64,000 nt of DNA from Eopsaltria australis (taxonomy: Eukaryota; Chordata; Aves; Passeriformes; Petroicidae), in NCBI GenBank assembly GCA_034509425.1, contig JAVTVJ010000373.1, positions 1,240,001 through 1,304,000 of the forward strand, given 5' to 3'. The position numbers and the translations under genes were made by a program. Numbering within the stretch: position 1 is the stretch's first letter; each line of letters opens with the position of its first letter. Of the stretch, positions 23,227 through 58,045 are shown one piece after another. The notes under the pieces are model-generated. The model was not told the DNA's origin and searched no databases. It was given only the letters and a program-made list of their open reading frames with translations.

Positions 23227-25699
23227 GATCTTGCAGTCAGCACACAAGCATTTGTATTGCCTTCCCAACTCTTCCCCCACACCCAGGAGCACAGCAGGTG
23301 AGGGAGCAGCAGGTTATTACCCAGTCCTCCTCTATCAGATCAGCAGTTACACCTGTAAGAGGCTCTGTGCAGATTTGCATTTGGACATCACGATTCTGTA
23401 GGGCAGAGAAGCGCCTCACTACGTGAGGGATGTGCAGGGAAATGTCACTTGCTTGGGTTGTGGGTCAAGGAAAGCTCTCCTGGAAGCTTCTCAAACATTC
23501 ATGCAGTGCTTTGGCTGTCACAGGTTGAGATCTTTAACCTCCCACTGATGGGTCAAGCACTGATGTTTTTATGTGTTTGATGTTTTGGGTTTTTTTGGGT
23601 TTTTTTTAACTCCTTCCCTTGCTTTCCCAAAGCATGAGGCCCTTGCTGTGTTATCTCATCTGCAGGGCTTGGCCCTTCCCTCTTCCTCCCGGAGCTCCAT
23701 TCCCAAAAGTGGGATGGAAATACCTTTGGAACGTGTCATTTTGCAAACACATCCTTGGCAGAGCCTGCTTCCCCGTGCACAATGTCAACCTTGTGCACAG
23801 GCACGTGGGATGTCCAGGGCTGAGGCAGATGTTGGGCTGCTCTGCTGCCAAACCCTGAGCTTGCACTTCTGCACTCTTCCTCCCAGCAGCTTCTGATTTA
23901 CCCCAGCATGGACCTGTGACAAAGCTTTCAGTGTCTTGGGCTTGCACTGGGACACTGAAAACAGCCTCATCTGCCACCTGCATGCACGAAAAAAATACCA
24001 AACCACAAATATCTCAGAGTTCTGGGAATAGCAGGGCAAGGCTCAGGAGCAGGATAAGAGTGTGAGCACATGAGAAGCACAGCTGGACAGGAACATCTCA
24101 GATCATGCCTCAGCTCTGAAAGTCAGGCTCTGCTGTTTGCCACCACCACTGAGTTAAACTGCTTGGAAATAATGTTTTCTGCTCTATAACCCCATGGCAT
24201 GACCAGAATTAGCAGGAAGCAAAAGTGCCTACAGCTCAGCACTAAATGAGCCTGTGTTTTATGATGAAGATCTTCTTTTCCCTTGGCATTGACTGTTCTA
24301 AACTGCTCTAAACACATTTCTGCAGAGCTGGGCTCCTTAAAAGCTCAACAGGGTAATTTACTGCTTTTTCCCTGTGGCACTAATGGAGAGGAGGAGAGGG
24401 TAGGCAGCTCAGGCATCACCTGTGTGTGAGTCTGAAGTGAATTAGCAAAGCTGTGGGTACAGGAATGACAGGCTCCATCCCAGAGCTCAAATTCACGTAG
24501 CCACAGCCATGGAAGTGGCTTGATTTACATCAGCACCAAAAAGCACCCAGATACACCACTATTAATTAAACCCTGGGTGTTGGGAATATTGAGTCCATGT
24601 GGCAAAAGGGGAACACAACGTGATTTGGTGCTGATCCTCCAGGATTCTGTGTGTTTTCACCCTACCTTCCCACCAGATCTGCTGGTGTGTGACCCTCACT
24701 GCTGGGCCAGCAGTGGGCTTGGGATGGACTCCAAAGATAAAAGCAGCTCCTGTTGCAAGTCCCCATCCTCTGTGGACTGGAGGAAACACAAAACATTTTT
24801 CCTCTGTCCCCTGCAAACAGACAAAGACTCAGCGTGAAATGAAAAGAATGAAGTGAAAAGAATGAAAAATGAAAGGTGAAGGCTGTTACAGGTTTATGAG
24901 CTGTAGCCTGCGGACATTAAGGGAGAAATCACTTGCTAGGAGTTGGTTTTGCATCTTTAACTGTGGAACTCAGCTCCCTGCAGTGATCCTCTCAGAAATG
25001 GGCACACCCAGGCTGAACAAGCAGGTCCAGCCCACGCCCCTGGGTGGCAGCTCTCTGTGGTTAGTGGCACACTGGTCTGTAGGCAACGTCACTGGTATTT
25101 TGGGCACTCTTCCCATTACAGGTCCCTGAGGTCTAAGAGTGGTCAGTGCATGAGACCTGTGGGAGCTGTGGTTTAAAATATCCAGCCACCTGGCTTAGCT
25201 GGTGAGCTGATTCATATTTATTTTCAGATTGCGGGGGCTAATCTAGAAAATTAAGGAAGTGACAAGAGAAAAATGTGTCCGAAGGGAAGGCCTTGGATGG
25301 TTCCCAGTCCTGAGAGATTGTGTAGTCTCCATCCTCAGAGATGTGCAGAACTCAGCTGGACACAGCCCTGGCTCCCCCAAAAGCAGAGCTGGTGCTGATG
25401 ACAAGGTACCAAGTGGTTCCTTCTCCAGGGAGGGATGTTCCCTCCATCCAGCGAGCAGCCCCATGCCCAGGGCAGGCAGGAACAGCTGGGAATGGCAGGA
25501 GATGGCTCATCCTCAGGTCATCCCCAGCCAGTGACATCGAGCAGCCTTCAGTGGCTTCAATATTACAGCCATCCTTCACAGGTGATTTTTTGTCAGCAAT
25601 GAGCTACCAGTGCCCACAGCCACAGCTTTCTGCTGCTGAAGGTGGCTGAGCAAACCCTGCTGGGGCTGTCTGGTTTATCATTACTCTTCTCCTGGGAGG
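23227..25699. other. Intergenic sequence, nothing firm
   Basis: A purine-rich run of GAAAAGAATGAA-like repeats lies at about 24832-24880. No exon or transposon was recognised. Confidence 0.5.
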
Positions 25700-27300
25700 G
25701 CAGCCCGGTTAAACACTCCAATGCTCTGTTACATCCCCATTCCAGTCGTTAATCCTGTTAGCAATCCTCACCCCTGCTCCCCATCGCCCTGGGCTGCACC
25801 CACCCTGTGAGCACAGAGACACCCAGCTCGGCCTTGCACACAGCAGAAGGGTCTTCCCCGAGCACTTTTCCCCTTGGAACAGCTTTGCCAAAATTCGGGA
25901 CAGTCAGAGCCAGAGACTGGAGCTGGAACTCTTTGGCACCAAGAGTTAACGCAGCTCTGCGCAGCACCGCACCTTGCTTTGTCCCGCAGAGACTGAGAAA
26001 AGGGCAGAAAAAAATCCCTCCCGTGCCCTTCCAAACCTGGACAAAACAGGTTTTTAATGAAAGCAGCACTTAATCATTATTCCGAGCATTCAGAGCGGTG
26101 GATATTTGATGCAAACACAGAGTTGGTTGAAACTCTCCCGTACCGGCTCCCTCTTTGTCCCTCCGTGAGCCTGGGAATGGGTGTGATCTCCGGGTAGGAG
26201 TGTCTCTGCGGTTAAGTAGAGGATTGAATTACCGAACAGTGCTGTTCCCGAGCTGACAAGGTAGCAGAACAGTGAACAAAAGTGCCTTGAAACTCGGCGA
26301 AGAGCAGAGAAGGAGCTGGGCTTGGTGGAGAAGGGACATCGGCGAGGACACTTTGCACAAGGTAAGCAGCCTCTCTGCACCCCTGCCAGTTTTAAGGAGG
26401 GGTTTGATGACGAGTTAACGAGAACTGTTTGATGACTTTTGTTATGTGGGATACTAAGAAACAAACAAAAAAAAAAATTAATATGCTTCATTTTTAAAAA
26501 AAAAAAAAATTCTCCCCTGGTGCAAGCCAGGATGTGTCTACTGAAATGAGCCCACCCTGATTTACAGCGTTTGGGGCTGGAACAAGCAGCTCTGAGCTTG
26601 CCAAGAACCCGTCCGGGCTCATATCAGCTCCGAGGACACATCTTTTCCTTCAGCTCTCAGCACAGGCTGGCTTTGATTTCGTGCAGCCACCAATTACCAA
26701 GGTTTGTTTGGGCCCGGGCTGTTTCATGTTCTGCTGCCGTGGGGATTTGCCCAAAGCTCGTCCGCCTTTGGGGCGCAGTTCTGGGTCCGGGCAGCCACAG
26801 AAAGTTCTCATCGATGGGTTTTATTGTCATCCGATCGACAGATTGCTAATGGCCGAGCTGCTCTGCTCTGCAAACAGAATGTTTTCTCATCCTGCTCGTT
26901 TGAGAGTTGCACTGGAGTAAAATTGAGTTGTAATGGAGTTGAGCTGCAGGCTCGCTTGCCAGTATTTTTCTTAGGCGTGCCTATTAGGAACATAAATATT
27001 TAACACAAAGGAGAGCTGATATGAATTAGCATCTGTGGGAGGTTCACGCTTATTCAAAGCTGCCCTAACGCAGATGTAAACAAGTGTTACAGCAGCTGAA
27101 GCGAACTGGCCCCGCCAGAGCAGCGCTTCGATGGTGAATCATCCAGGTGCTTTTTACACACCGCAGCTAAATGGGCTGATTAGAGCCTGCGAGGTAGAGA
27201 TTAGACAATCACAGGGCACTGGCTTTGCTCTTCCGCGGGGTTTTACAGTTCCCCCGGGATGCCAGGAAGGCAATGTAAGGACGGGCAGATCAGAAAAAAA
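25700..27300. promoter_or_regulatory. Candidate cis-regulatory block (enhancer or distal promoter)
   Basis: This block has no recognised repeat and looks richer in CpG than its surroundings. It carries motif-like strings: a forkhead-type TGTAAACA at 27075-27082, a TCF/LEF-type TTCAAAG at 27053-27059, and GTTAAC/GTTAAT-like half sites near 25750 and 25945. A strong splice-donor-like string, CACAAG then GTAAGC, lies at 26356-26367 and could end an untranslated first exon of VILL. Function is inferred from composition and motifs only. Short motifs of this kind occur often by chance. Confidence 0.25.
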
Positions 27301-30300
27301 ACCCGCAACCGTCTTGTCTCACCTTCCTCCTGGCAGAGCCAGGTGAGCCTCCCCTCCTCCTCCTCCTCCCTGCACAAACAAGATGCCTTTATCCTCCTCC
27401 AGCTCCCTTCTCACAGGCAGACACAGAGGTCTCATGATGTTTTCTCCCAGGCAGGACTTTGAGGCAGCAGCTGCCAAGGTCTCCCAGCTGGGAGCAAAAG
27501 TTTTGTGCCCTGATCGCTCTGGTCTCCTGCCTTCTCCTGTATCTTGAGGCTCCTGGTTAGGTCGAGTCAATAAATCCCTGCTCTTGCATGGCCAGGGATG
27601 CTGAAGGTGTTCATGGCGTCTCCTGGTCTTTTCCGTGGAGCTGTGCAAGTTTTTCTGGACTTTGAGCATGGAAGTTGTCGTCTTTTCTGTTATGGATCAC
27701 TCATCCTGTGGTGATCCATCCCCAGCTGAGGAGGAGGCTGGCTGGGACACCTGCCCCAGGCTTGGGAAGATGCTGGGGCTCTGCTCTGTGCTGGGCACAT
27801 CCTGCTGGACCAAAAGCCTTCCCTCAATTTCCACAGAGTTAAATACACAGGGGCCCTCTTGGAGCCCTGAAATGCCCAGTGCAGTGAAGGGAGCTCAGGG
27901 CACAGCCAAAGCCTTGGTTCTGCCTTGGTGTTACCTGCCCCAGCTGCATTTTTGTCACTCCTGGGGTACATTTGTGCCACCACTGACCCTCCTCAGGGTC
28001 CCTCTATCATATATTTGTGTCAGCCTTCTGAGATCCACTCTGAACAGACACAAGACATAGGTTGGGCTTCCCATGTGTGAAATGTCCACCAGCACGAGGA
28101 AGGACTCCAGTGTGGCCCCACCACACCCAAAATATCTCTTTGTTTATTCACACATATTCTTCAGCTTCTGTTGTCCCCTCAGAGGAGCAGATCCTTTGGT
28201 CACAAGGGGAAACACTCTCCCACAACTCATTAAAACCTCTCCTCTCGTGAGCGCTCTCTCCATATAACACAACCCTGGAAATGGGCCTAATTATGGTTTA
28301 TCCTGGATGGTTATACATTCCTACTGTATTTCCACCTGTTCTGGATGTGAAAGGGATGCAGAAAGGGGTGAATATTGTCACTTAAAGTCTTTGGCATCTT
28401 TCAGGCTGAAAAGTCCAGGCATCAGGTGACGTGCATCCAATTCAGTTGCCTTGATTTCCAAGGATCTCTGCTTGTAACAGAAACCCTCTCATTTGTTATC
28501 TGCCTTTATCTGAGCCTCTTCAGGCTTATCTGAGGCAGTGTTGGGTACAGTAACAGTGGAACTTGTCATTACCTTATATCCACGTCAAGGATGTGGCACG
28601 TGGGGGATGTTAAATTGCATGGTTGGGCTCCATCCTGGGCAGTTCCTGTGGAAGGAGCTATTCAGAGCAGTCGACCTCTTCTACCTAAAAATGTCCTGTG
28701 GCCTTGCCCTGGGATGAAAGGAGAGGTTTGTGCCTGGCCCTTTACTTAAAACTGCTCTTACAAAAACAGCTGCAGAGGGTAGGAAACAGGCAGTGCTGGA
28801 AATCGTGTTCTTTTTTGGGTTAGAGAGACTATCTGGGTACCCACCTTTCCTTTGGGAGTGTGCTAGAGCCTGAATTACTGCCCTTTGTTGCTATCCCACC
28901 CATCCCAGTCTTTCAGATGCCTGGTTCCCTTCCTGGTGCTCAGACAAAACTCCCACTGGCAGCTCTGGGTGAAAAAGGATGTCCAGGATGAGTGACTCTG
29001 TCTAAAGCTGTTTTTGCAGTGTTTTCAGGGATGTTTTATTCACCTGGCTTTGTGCAGGTGATGTGCTGCTCTCTCTGCTTTCATTCCTGCCCAGAGAGGC
29101 TGAGTGGGACTCCAAAATCCCAGGACCACCAAGAGCAGCCTCAGAGCCCCCTCGGGGTTGGCAGGGCTGGGTGACACAGTGACAAACACACCACGAGTGT
29201 GGAGTGAGCACAAGCCTGGAGGGTGGCACTGCTGTGGGTGACTGCTGCCAAAAAGGTGTGTGGTGCTGCTGTTCCACTGAGAGGAGATCCTGGGAAGGGC
29301 TGGTTCTGTTTCCAAGACCTTAAAGCTCAAAAAATGCAACTCACAGCCTGGCTCAGCACCCATCCCAGTGGAAGCTTGGGCTGGGTTAGTTGGTCCCTTT
29401 TTGTTTTGTCACAGGTCAGGTATGTTTCATTAGAGTTGTGTCAGCCAGCACTCACAAGGGGTTGAGCTTCCCTTTGCTCCTTGGGACACAAAACTTCCCC
29501 CTGAATAAACTTTTTGCATCTCACTGGGCCAGAGATGGAAGTGCAGTCACCCATAGAGCATCTGCTTGAGTCCAGGGCGTTTCATTTGCAATCCAAAATG
29601 GAAACCTGGTTTATTTGTTTGTTTGTTTGGGTTTTTGTGGAAGTCCTGTGTTTCTTTTCACAAGTTTGATGTCATGCTTGCATGTCTGAACTGGGACAAA
29701 ATTGAAACAGTCCCTTCTTTTTGATAGTTAATATTAATCTTGCCCCTTCCCACTGGGAAGCCAATGCTCTGGAACCAGTTCTCCAGCTGGTCTGAGTGGA
29801 GGCAGAGCATCTCCCCTGCTCCATCACGCCCAAAAAAAAGTCCTGAGGGCAAGGGCTTATTCAACTGTGAACCAAGGAGAAGCTGCTCTTTGTCTTACAC
29901 ATACACACATGTGTGAATTCTTACAAGAAATACGAAACTGTTACGTGCAGCAGCAAAAATCCTAACTCTCAGAATTGTTTTTTGAAAAAGATATTTTTTT
30001 GAGTGCCAGGTGGGCACTGGCACTTGGGTTTAATGGAGGTTTTATCTGTGGTATTTGTCTCAGTTCATGCTGGCAGAATCCTGGGGCACAGTGGATGGGG
30101 CTGAGCCCCCACACTCTGGGAGAGCTGCAGGGAAGTGTGGCAAGCTGGGCTCTCCATCCAGGAGGTTTCCTGTTAGGCCAAGGGAACAGCAGGTCCCTCC
30201 TGACCAAGATTCACTGGATCTACCCTAGAGCAAACACCAGGATGAGAGGAACCACCCAGGGCAAGCCCTCAGACTTGTGCAGCTGAAACTGAGACACCCA

Positions 30301-33300
30301 AGAGAAAGTTGATAAATCCCAGCCTCTAAGCTCCTCTCCTACCCTTCCTCCAGGCTCTGCATGGGAAGCTGTGGCCTTTTCCTCAGTTTCAGCTGGGAAA
30401 ATGCAGCTTTTCTCCTTCCTGTAAGCTTTTGAAGAGCAGGTGCTCCCCAGGGCTCTTGCACAGGTGAACAAACACACTTTCCTCCCTGATGTCTCAGCTC
30501 TGGTTTTACTTAACCTGCAGCCATGGGCTTAAATAACGCTCTGTTGAAATGCTGATGTGGGAGAGGATGGTAACTTTATTTGTGGAGATGCTGAGTAATT
30601 AGAAGTTAGTTAGAACCTGAACCACTTCCCTGGAAACCAGGAAGAGGAATTAAAATGGCTTTGCTCTCCTCCTGCGTGCATCTCCTGCCCTGACCGTGGT
30701 ATGAAGCCCTGCCTTTGGATGCAGTGCTGGTCCTGAGCCAGGAATCTCTCCCTTTCACCAGGGGCAAAAGAGCTAAAAGAAAGGAGAGATTTGTTCCTGA
30801 TGAATTGGCAAGCTCCCTGCTCACCTTTCCCTTGGGATGGCTCTGTGCTGTTGCTGACTCAAAAACCCCACGGAGAGGGGCTGGAGGTGCAATGGATACC
30901 TCTGAATTAGGTGTGCACGAGCTGAAATTTGTCATTTGACAAAAATGCACCTGGCACCACACCAGGGCAATGCTGGTGCTGGGGGGCTTGTGTGCAGAAG
31001 GTTTTTAACAGCTTCTTGTGCCCGTTTTTTTCTCTTGGATCTTCAGAGAGGTGAGTTTGCAAAACAAGAGTTTGTTATCAGTCACAGGGGCTGATCTCAG
31101 GGAGAGCTTCCTGCAGCTCAGCCTCTGCTGCTGCTGCTGCTTAGGAAAGCTTTGAGCCTTTTAGGGCTGCCCTCAGCCTGCAGAGACCCTGCCTGCCTGG
31201 AAGAGCCTCCTGCTTTCAAAGATGTCCTGGGGAAGAAGGACTTCCCAGGAAAGAATTCAACCAGGAGCTGCGTGGGTGCTCTGAGCTTCTCTGCAGCACT
31301 GCCAGCCCCACCTTCAGCCAAGTGTCTCTGCCTTTTCCAGAGCCATCCAGCGTGATGAATGTGGAAACTCAGACCTCATGACTTGGGAGCTGTGGCTGAA
31401 GTTAGAGTTCTGATTTAATTGTCAGTGCATTGTTCCTACACTGTGAGAAGTTTGCTGGGACAATGCAGCTCCTCCGTTCCCAGGACAAGCAGTCAGCTGG
31501 TAAAATTTTAGAGGGAGGACTCAGAAATAGCAGCAGTTTGGGAGAAAAAAAAAAATCTGCTCTTACAAATCAGTTTCCCAAGACCATCTGCTTAAAGATC
31601 AGGCTGCTGGAACACTCCCAGCAGTGAGATAAACAGAGGGGAGCAAGGGGGATCATGAAGCGAGGTGTGGAGGGATGAGCAGTATTTCCTGGATGGAGTG
31701 AGGTGTTGAGCTAGAATTTATGGCAGGTGGAAATGCAGCTGCAGGCACTGGTCAGACTCAGAGGGGATAAATAATGAGATTTATTCCTTCTAAATCAGAT
31801 GTCCTCTGAGGAATTTGAAGGGGGAGATGAGATACAGATTGAGGGCTGTTGGAACTGGGAAGGTGGTTATTTCCCAGAAACCTGGTATTTCCTTGTGCTC
31901 GTTGCTTTTATGTGAGGAACAATGGAAGGACTGGAGGATTAGTGCAAAGTCCATCCTCACAAGGAGCTGAAAGGTAAAGCTCACAGCCTCAGTGGTTTCC
32001 TAGGCATGACCAATGACTAAGTCAGAGATGCCAGAAATGGCCAGGAGGTGAAGGCACAGGTTATAAAAGTCACTCTAAGCCACAGGTCTGTTTCTTGTAA
32101 TGCCTGGGATGGTGGCTGGAGATGGGGTAAATTTCCAGGGTTCAAGAGACAGAGCAGCTGGGTCCAGGGAGCACTGGTCAGCTTTTTTCAGACTTTTTTC
32201 AGTTCCTTTATTCCAGAACAATAAAAAAAAAATGGTTATTGCTCTTTCAGAGCCTGAGAAATTCCTTGGCTAGGTGAACCCAGGTTTTCACATCCTTTGA
32301 ATTTAGTGAATAGGGAATTCAGAGCTCTCCTGGGCTGTAGAGTACTTACCGTTTGAGAGGCCATCATTAACATTAAACCATCTCTTCATCCCAGGCTCTC
32401 ATATCTTCACTCACATTAACCCTGAACAGGCTCAGCATCCTCAGCATCCCAGCCCATGAGCAAAGAACAGAAAATGCCAGTCACCTGTGGTGTCAGGTGG
32501 TTTGTGGTGTGGTGATCCCTGGCCATTCATGGAAAAAGGGGAAAACCTGCCCATCTGAAGCCAGGGAAGTCCCCTCTTGTCTCCAGAGCCACTGACCCTG
32601 AGGAGAGGAGCACAATCTTAATTCACCCCATCCAGTGCCCCATCTCAGCTTTTGATCCAGCTCTACTTAAGTCCAAAAAAAGCCCTTCAAACCATCTCAT
32701 GATCCATCCTGATGATTTTGAAGCATAGACAGGGGATCTTTTCTGCCCAGTGGAGGTTGAAGCACAAGGGCCAGTCTGTGTTTCTGCCTTGCTGCCAAAC
32801 CCAGGGGAAGGAGCAGCTTGCTGGAAGAGCAGCACCTGAGCAGCAGCTCATGGCCCGAGGAGCTGAGCCCAGGGAGCACAGCCCAGCCCTTCACCCATCT
32901 CATTTCAAAGACATTAAGCAAAGCTGAGCCTGCCAGCTTCCCTAATAAGCTGTTCCAATGTTTAATTGCCCACCGTGATCAGAAATAGCATCTTATTTCA
33001 AGGCCTGCTTTACGTAATTTTAGCTGCCAGGCAACAGCTCTTTCCAAGAAGGCTGAAGTGCTCTCTGTGGTCACCCAGGCGTGTCTGGGCAGAGCTCTGT
33101 CCCTGGCTTGCTGGCCACACTGAGCTCCTGAACCTGGACCTCACGGGACTTGGAGCAGGAGGATGAGCTGAGCTGGGTTTTTTCTTCTTTTCCCATATCC
33201 TGTTCCCTGCCTCAGCACCGTGCTCCAGCACATCCAGCATGGGTTGGAGAAAGGTCTTAACAGCTCTGAGTGTGTGACAACATGAGAGAGAAGACAGGCC

Positions 33301-34869
33301 CCATTGCTGGCCCTCCCTACCTATGATTTTCCTCTGCTATAAAAGCTGCTTTTTCTCCTGTTGCAACAGAGAAATGCAAGACAGCTTGCCCAGGCTGAGT
33401 GCTGAACTTCTGGACAGTCACTAGAGACAGTCACTGTTCCTGAGCTGTAGCTGATGGGCCACACAAGGGAACTGCAGTGTTGGGTTTCATTCCTCTGGGC
33501 AAAACAAGAGTTAACTACTGTCCTCTCTTCGAACAAGAAATGGCACCTACTTGGGCCCAGATGCCCAGCTATAGTGGAGACAATGAAAGCAATTCAACAG
33601 CCCCTGGTTTGCCTCATCTTATGCCAGTCCAAGTATTCCCAATAATTAGGCCTTTCAGCCTGGAAAGGCTGGAGCCACAGCTGCTTCCTATTTTCCCAAA
33701 GCTGTACAGAGCATTAGTCATTTCACTGGGGTTTTTATTACCGTGACTACAGCCCAGGAAACACGAGCCAAAACCCAGGCAAGCCAAACCAGCCTGAATT
33801 CAGAGTGTGCTCCAGGAGTCTGAAATGTTCCCCTGTCCCCCTTCTGAGTCCTGGCTTTTCCTCCCCACCCAAACAGCCCAAGGCTGCCTGGAGCAATGTC
33901 CTGCTGGGTCTGGGTTCCCAACACGGACTGGGCTGACCCAAACTGAGCAGTGATTGCTGGCACTTCCACCCCATCTATTAATCATTAACCAGCCTTGGGA
34001 GTGACCTTGACACTTAATTAGTCATGGAGTCCTTCCTGAAGGCAGAGCTTTTCCCCACGCTGCGCTGGCTGCAGAGGGGATGAGGGTTGGGTTTAGCATT
34101 GGGAGTGTTGCTGTGATTTTGGCAGGGCATGAAGGGCAGTGGGGGTAAGGATGACCCATCTGCCTTCACCCACCAGCTTTGTTGCCTGGATTGTGACAGG
34201 AAAAGCTTTGCTTTTAGCTCTGGAGGCTCCAGGTGCCCCTGGCTGACACGTCCAGTCAAGGGCCACCCACTGATGTTCAGTTTTCAGGTTCTCTGCCCTC
34301 AGTCAAGAGCAGCATTTGCTCTTTGCAATTTAATTTTTAGCACCTTAACCAAGCAGAGATGACCCAGCAGAGCAGCTCCAAGCCAGAATCTGCCTTTGCT
34401 GTGCAGTGGCCACCTCTCAGCCCACATTCATGGGATGTACTTTTCTCCTCTTCCCATGGAGAGAGGCAGGTTTCCCTGGGAATGTTGGCAGCAGGATAGG
34501 CTGGCCCTGGAGGTGGAAATTGAGTATTTGCATGTTACTAATGGGGGGCAGAGAGATGAGCTACAGCTGCTTCTGTCCTCCCTTCCCAGGTAAAGCTGTG
34601 TCTGCCCAAGGGAGCAAATCCATCCCCTTAACCAGTGATTTTCCCTGGTGAATTCCTGCCCCAGAGGCAGCTGACTCACTGCTTGTCCATTTGCATTTCA
34701 CCTAATGCTGAGCAAAACTGGTTTGACTGAGATAAGGGCTGCCCCAGACACTGCTGTTGAAACCCCACAGTGAACCCCCCAGGATTCTTAACATCCCTTT
34801 TTTCCTCTTCTTCATCTTCTTTTTCAATTCTAAAAGTTTCTGCCCTTCCTGATTTCAGCACAGATGGGA
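27301..34869. other. Intergenic sequence, no gene or transposon recognised
   Basis: A long stretch with no convincing CR1 tail. Small TTTG repeats lie at about 29613-29630. Frames of up to 141 codons show no domain or splice structure. Confidence 0.5.
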
Positions 34870-35110
34870 AGATTTCACTCCATAAATACCAGATTTCATG
34901 TCTGGACAGGAGTTGAATTATGGGATCATCTGATTAAAACCCCACATTAAATCATTAATGAAATGAGCTGTCTGATTATATAAGCCATATTCCTATTATT
35001 TCTAACTTGGCCACCAGCTGAAAGAAGCTGGAAAGTCCAAAGAAACAGCCAACCTTGTCTGTGATTCACACTCCCCCAGCTATAAAGCACTCAGGAGGAA
35101 GGGAGGGGAC
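34870..35110 (+). promoter_or_regulatory. Candidate VILL promoter with TATA box and HNF1-like site
   Basis: A TATAAAG element at 35081-35087 is preceded by TTAAATCATTAAT at 34947-34959, which differs from the HNF1 consensus GTTAATNATTAAC at two positions plus a C-to-T end base. There are AT-rich CDX-like strings near 34975-34990. HNF1 and CDX factors drive digestive-epithelium genes including villin family members. The distance to the first coding exon (about 1.85 kb) allows an untranslated exon between them. Motif matching alone; no transcript evidence. Confidence 0.25.
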
Positions 35111-36932
35111 ACCATTTCTCAGAAAAGTGAGAGGTCAGCGCTAATTGTGAGGTTTCAGATGGAGAAAGAAGGTCCAAGATCCTCGTTTTTTCAGATTGAT
35201 TAGGAATCTGTGGAGCACTGCTGGCTCTCACAGGGTTCTGCCCAACACGACTGCCTGTGGTCAGAGGAATCTCAGCATCCTTTGGGTTCATTTTTCTGGG
35301 AGAAGTTGTGGTGCTGGGAGAAGCAGGGATCCAGCTGTGCCTCACAGCTGGCCAGCTGCTGGTTTCCTGAGCTGTGAGCAGGAGAGCAAGGCTGCTGCTG
35401 CCTTCCACAGGGAGAAGTGTCAGTGCTGCTAAAAAACTTCACTGCCCTGAAATACAAATGGCTTCGTTTTCAGGTTCTTCCTGTTTTGGTGCTGGAAAAT
35501 AAATTAAAAAAATGGCTGAGGGGAGGAGGCTTCACATGGATTTTTCTTTGATAGGGACCTTTTGAATGTGATATTAAAAGAAAGGAGAGGTCTTTTGGTT
35601 AAAGATCTGAGCTGAGACCATGTTTTTGCATTCAGCCCTGTACTCCAGGGCTGTGGGTGAGCCAGGACACCATTTAAAGCAGTGTGTGTCTCCTCTTTGG
35701 ATACTGAAATATCTTCCAGGATCTAGCTGTTAATCTGTGTGGGTGTCAATCACCTTTCTGGGAATTGAGGTGAAAAATGTCTTTTTTTGTCCTTGCTGTT
35801 TGTCCTCTTGCCTGGAAGCTCTCTGCAGGAGCTGGGAGGGAGCTGAAGGTCGCTGGATGTGTTCCTGAGGCCACATGGACTCAGTCTCCACCAGTCCTTC
35901 TGTGTTCAGGGGGGAATGAGCACATCTGACTCCTGCTGCTGAGCCAGGCTGTGCCTGCTCAGGTAACAGAGAGGTGCTGGGGCTGTGCCCAAAATACCCC
36001 TGGAAACACCTGCACCTCCCTGCTCTGATAGCAGAACCAGCTCTGATAGGATGTAATTCCACATTTTTATGTAGATTCCTTTGGGATTTGCTTCAGGAAG
36101 TTGCTCTGTGTACAAGCTGGGTTCAGAAGTTTTTTCTTGAGCAAAAACCTCAGCAGTAGGAACAGGGAGCATAGCTAAGGATAGATATGATAGAGGATGG
36201 ATGGGAGACCTCCACCCATCAGAGGGGCAGCTGAAGACACCAAAATAATTTCAGATATTCTCAGACACCTTTGTGAGGGCAACCTGAAACTGCTTCTTCT
36301 CCATAAAGGCAGCAGGGCTTAGGAAACTGCTGGGATTTGTGTAAAATAGACATTTTGGTTATGGATTGGATCACTCTGTGTCCTCTGCTGTGCCTGCATG
36401 GAGCTGGGAGCCTGGTGCCCTGCCCTGAGATCCCTGTCTCAATTCAGACCTGAATCTTGGCCTGAAGGGCTTCATTCCTTGGGCTTCCAGTGCCCCAGGG
36501 GACCTGACCTGACCTGACCTCCAGTGCCTGCCCCAGGAGGGCACAGGACTCCTGGAGATCCACTCGTGTCTCCTCCACCCCTTGTGCCATGGTGGGGACA
36601 AACCAGTGCTGATGTCAGCTCCAACACCCCAGTGGATCCTTTCCACCTGTTCAAATCCAGGGAAAATAATCCCCACCCAAACAACAGTGTCCTGTCCAGT
36701 GTTTGCTGGGCTGTGATCCTACTCTTTGCTTGGCGCTTCATAAGCATGGATAGCCTGGGAATGGGGGTTCATTCCATCTAAATATTAATAGCAAAGACAC
36801 AGAGACACTTCAAAATGTGGATAATCTGTATGGAACCTCCACTGATGGTAAGAGGAACCCAGCTGATCAGCACACTCACTGTTACATCCAATTATATATT
36901 TATCTTGGTTTTTTTCTTCCTTTGCCTTCTAG
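35111..36932 (+). other. Region upstream of the VILL start exon (possible untranslated exon and intron)
   Basis: No coding exon recognised. Donor-like strings occur at 35656 (GTGAGC), 35961 (GTAACA) and 36848 (GTAAGA). The T-rich tract at 36909-36930 and the AG at 36931-36932 form the acceptor for the first coding exon, so at least one untranslated exon must lie upstream. A short GACCT repeat (four copies) is at 36501-36520. Confidence 0.4.
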
Positions 36933-36945
36933 CTCAGACTGCAGG

Positions 36946-58045
<21,100 letters not shown>

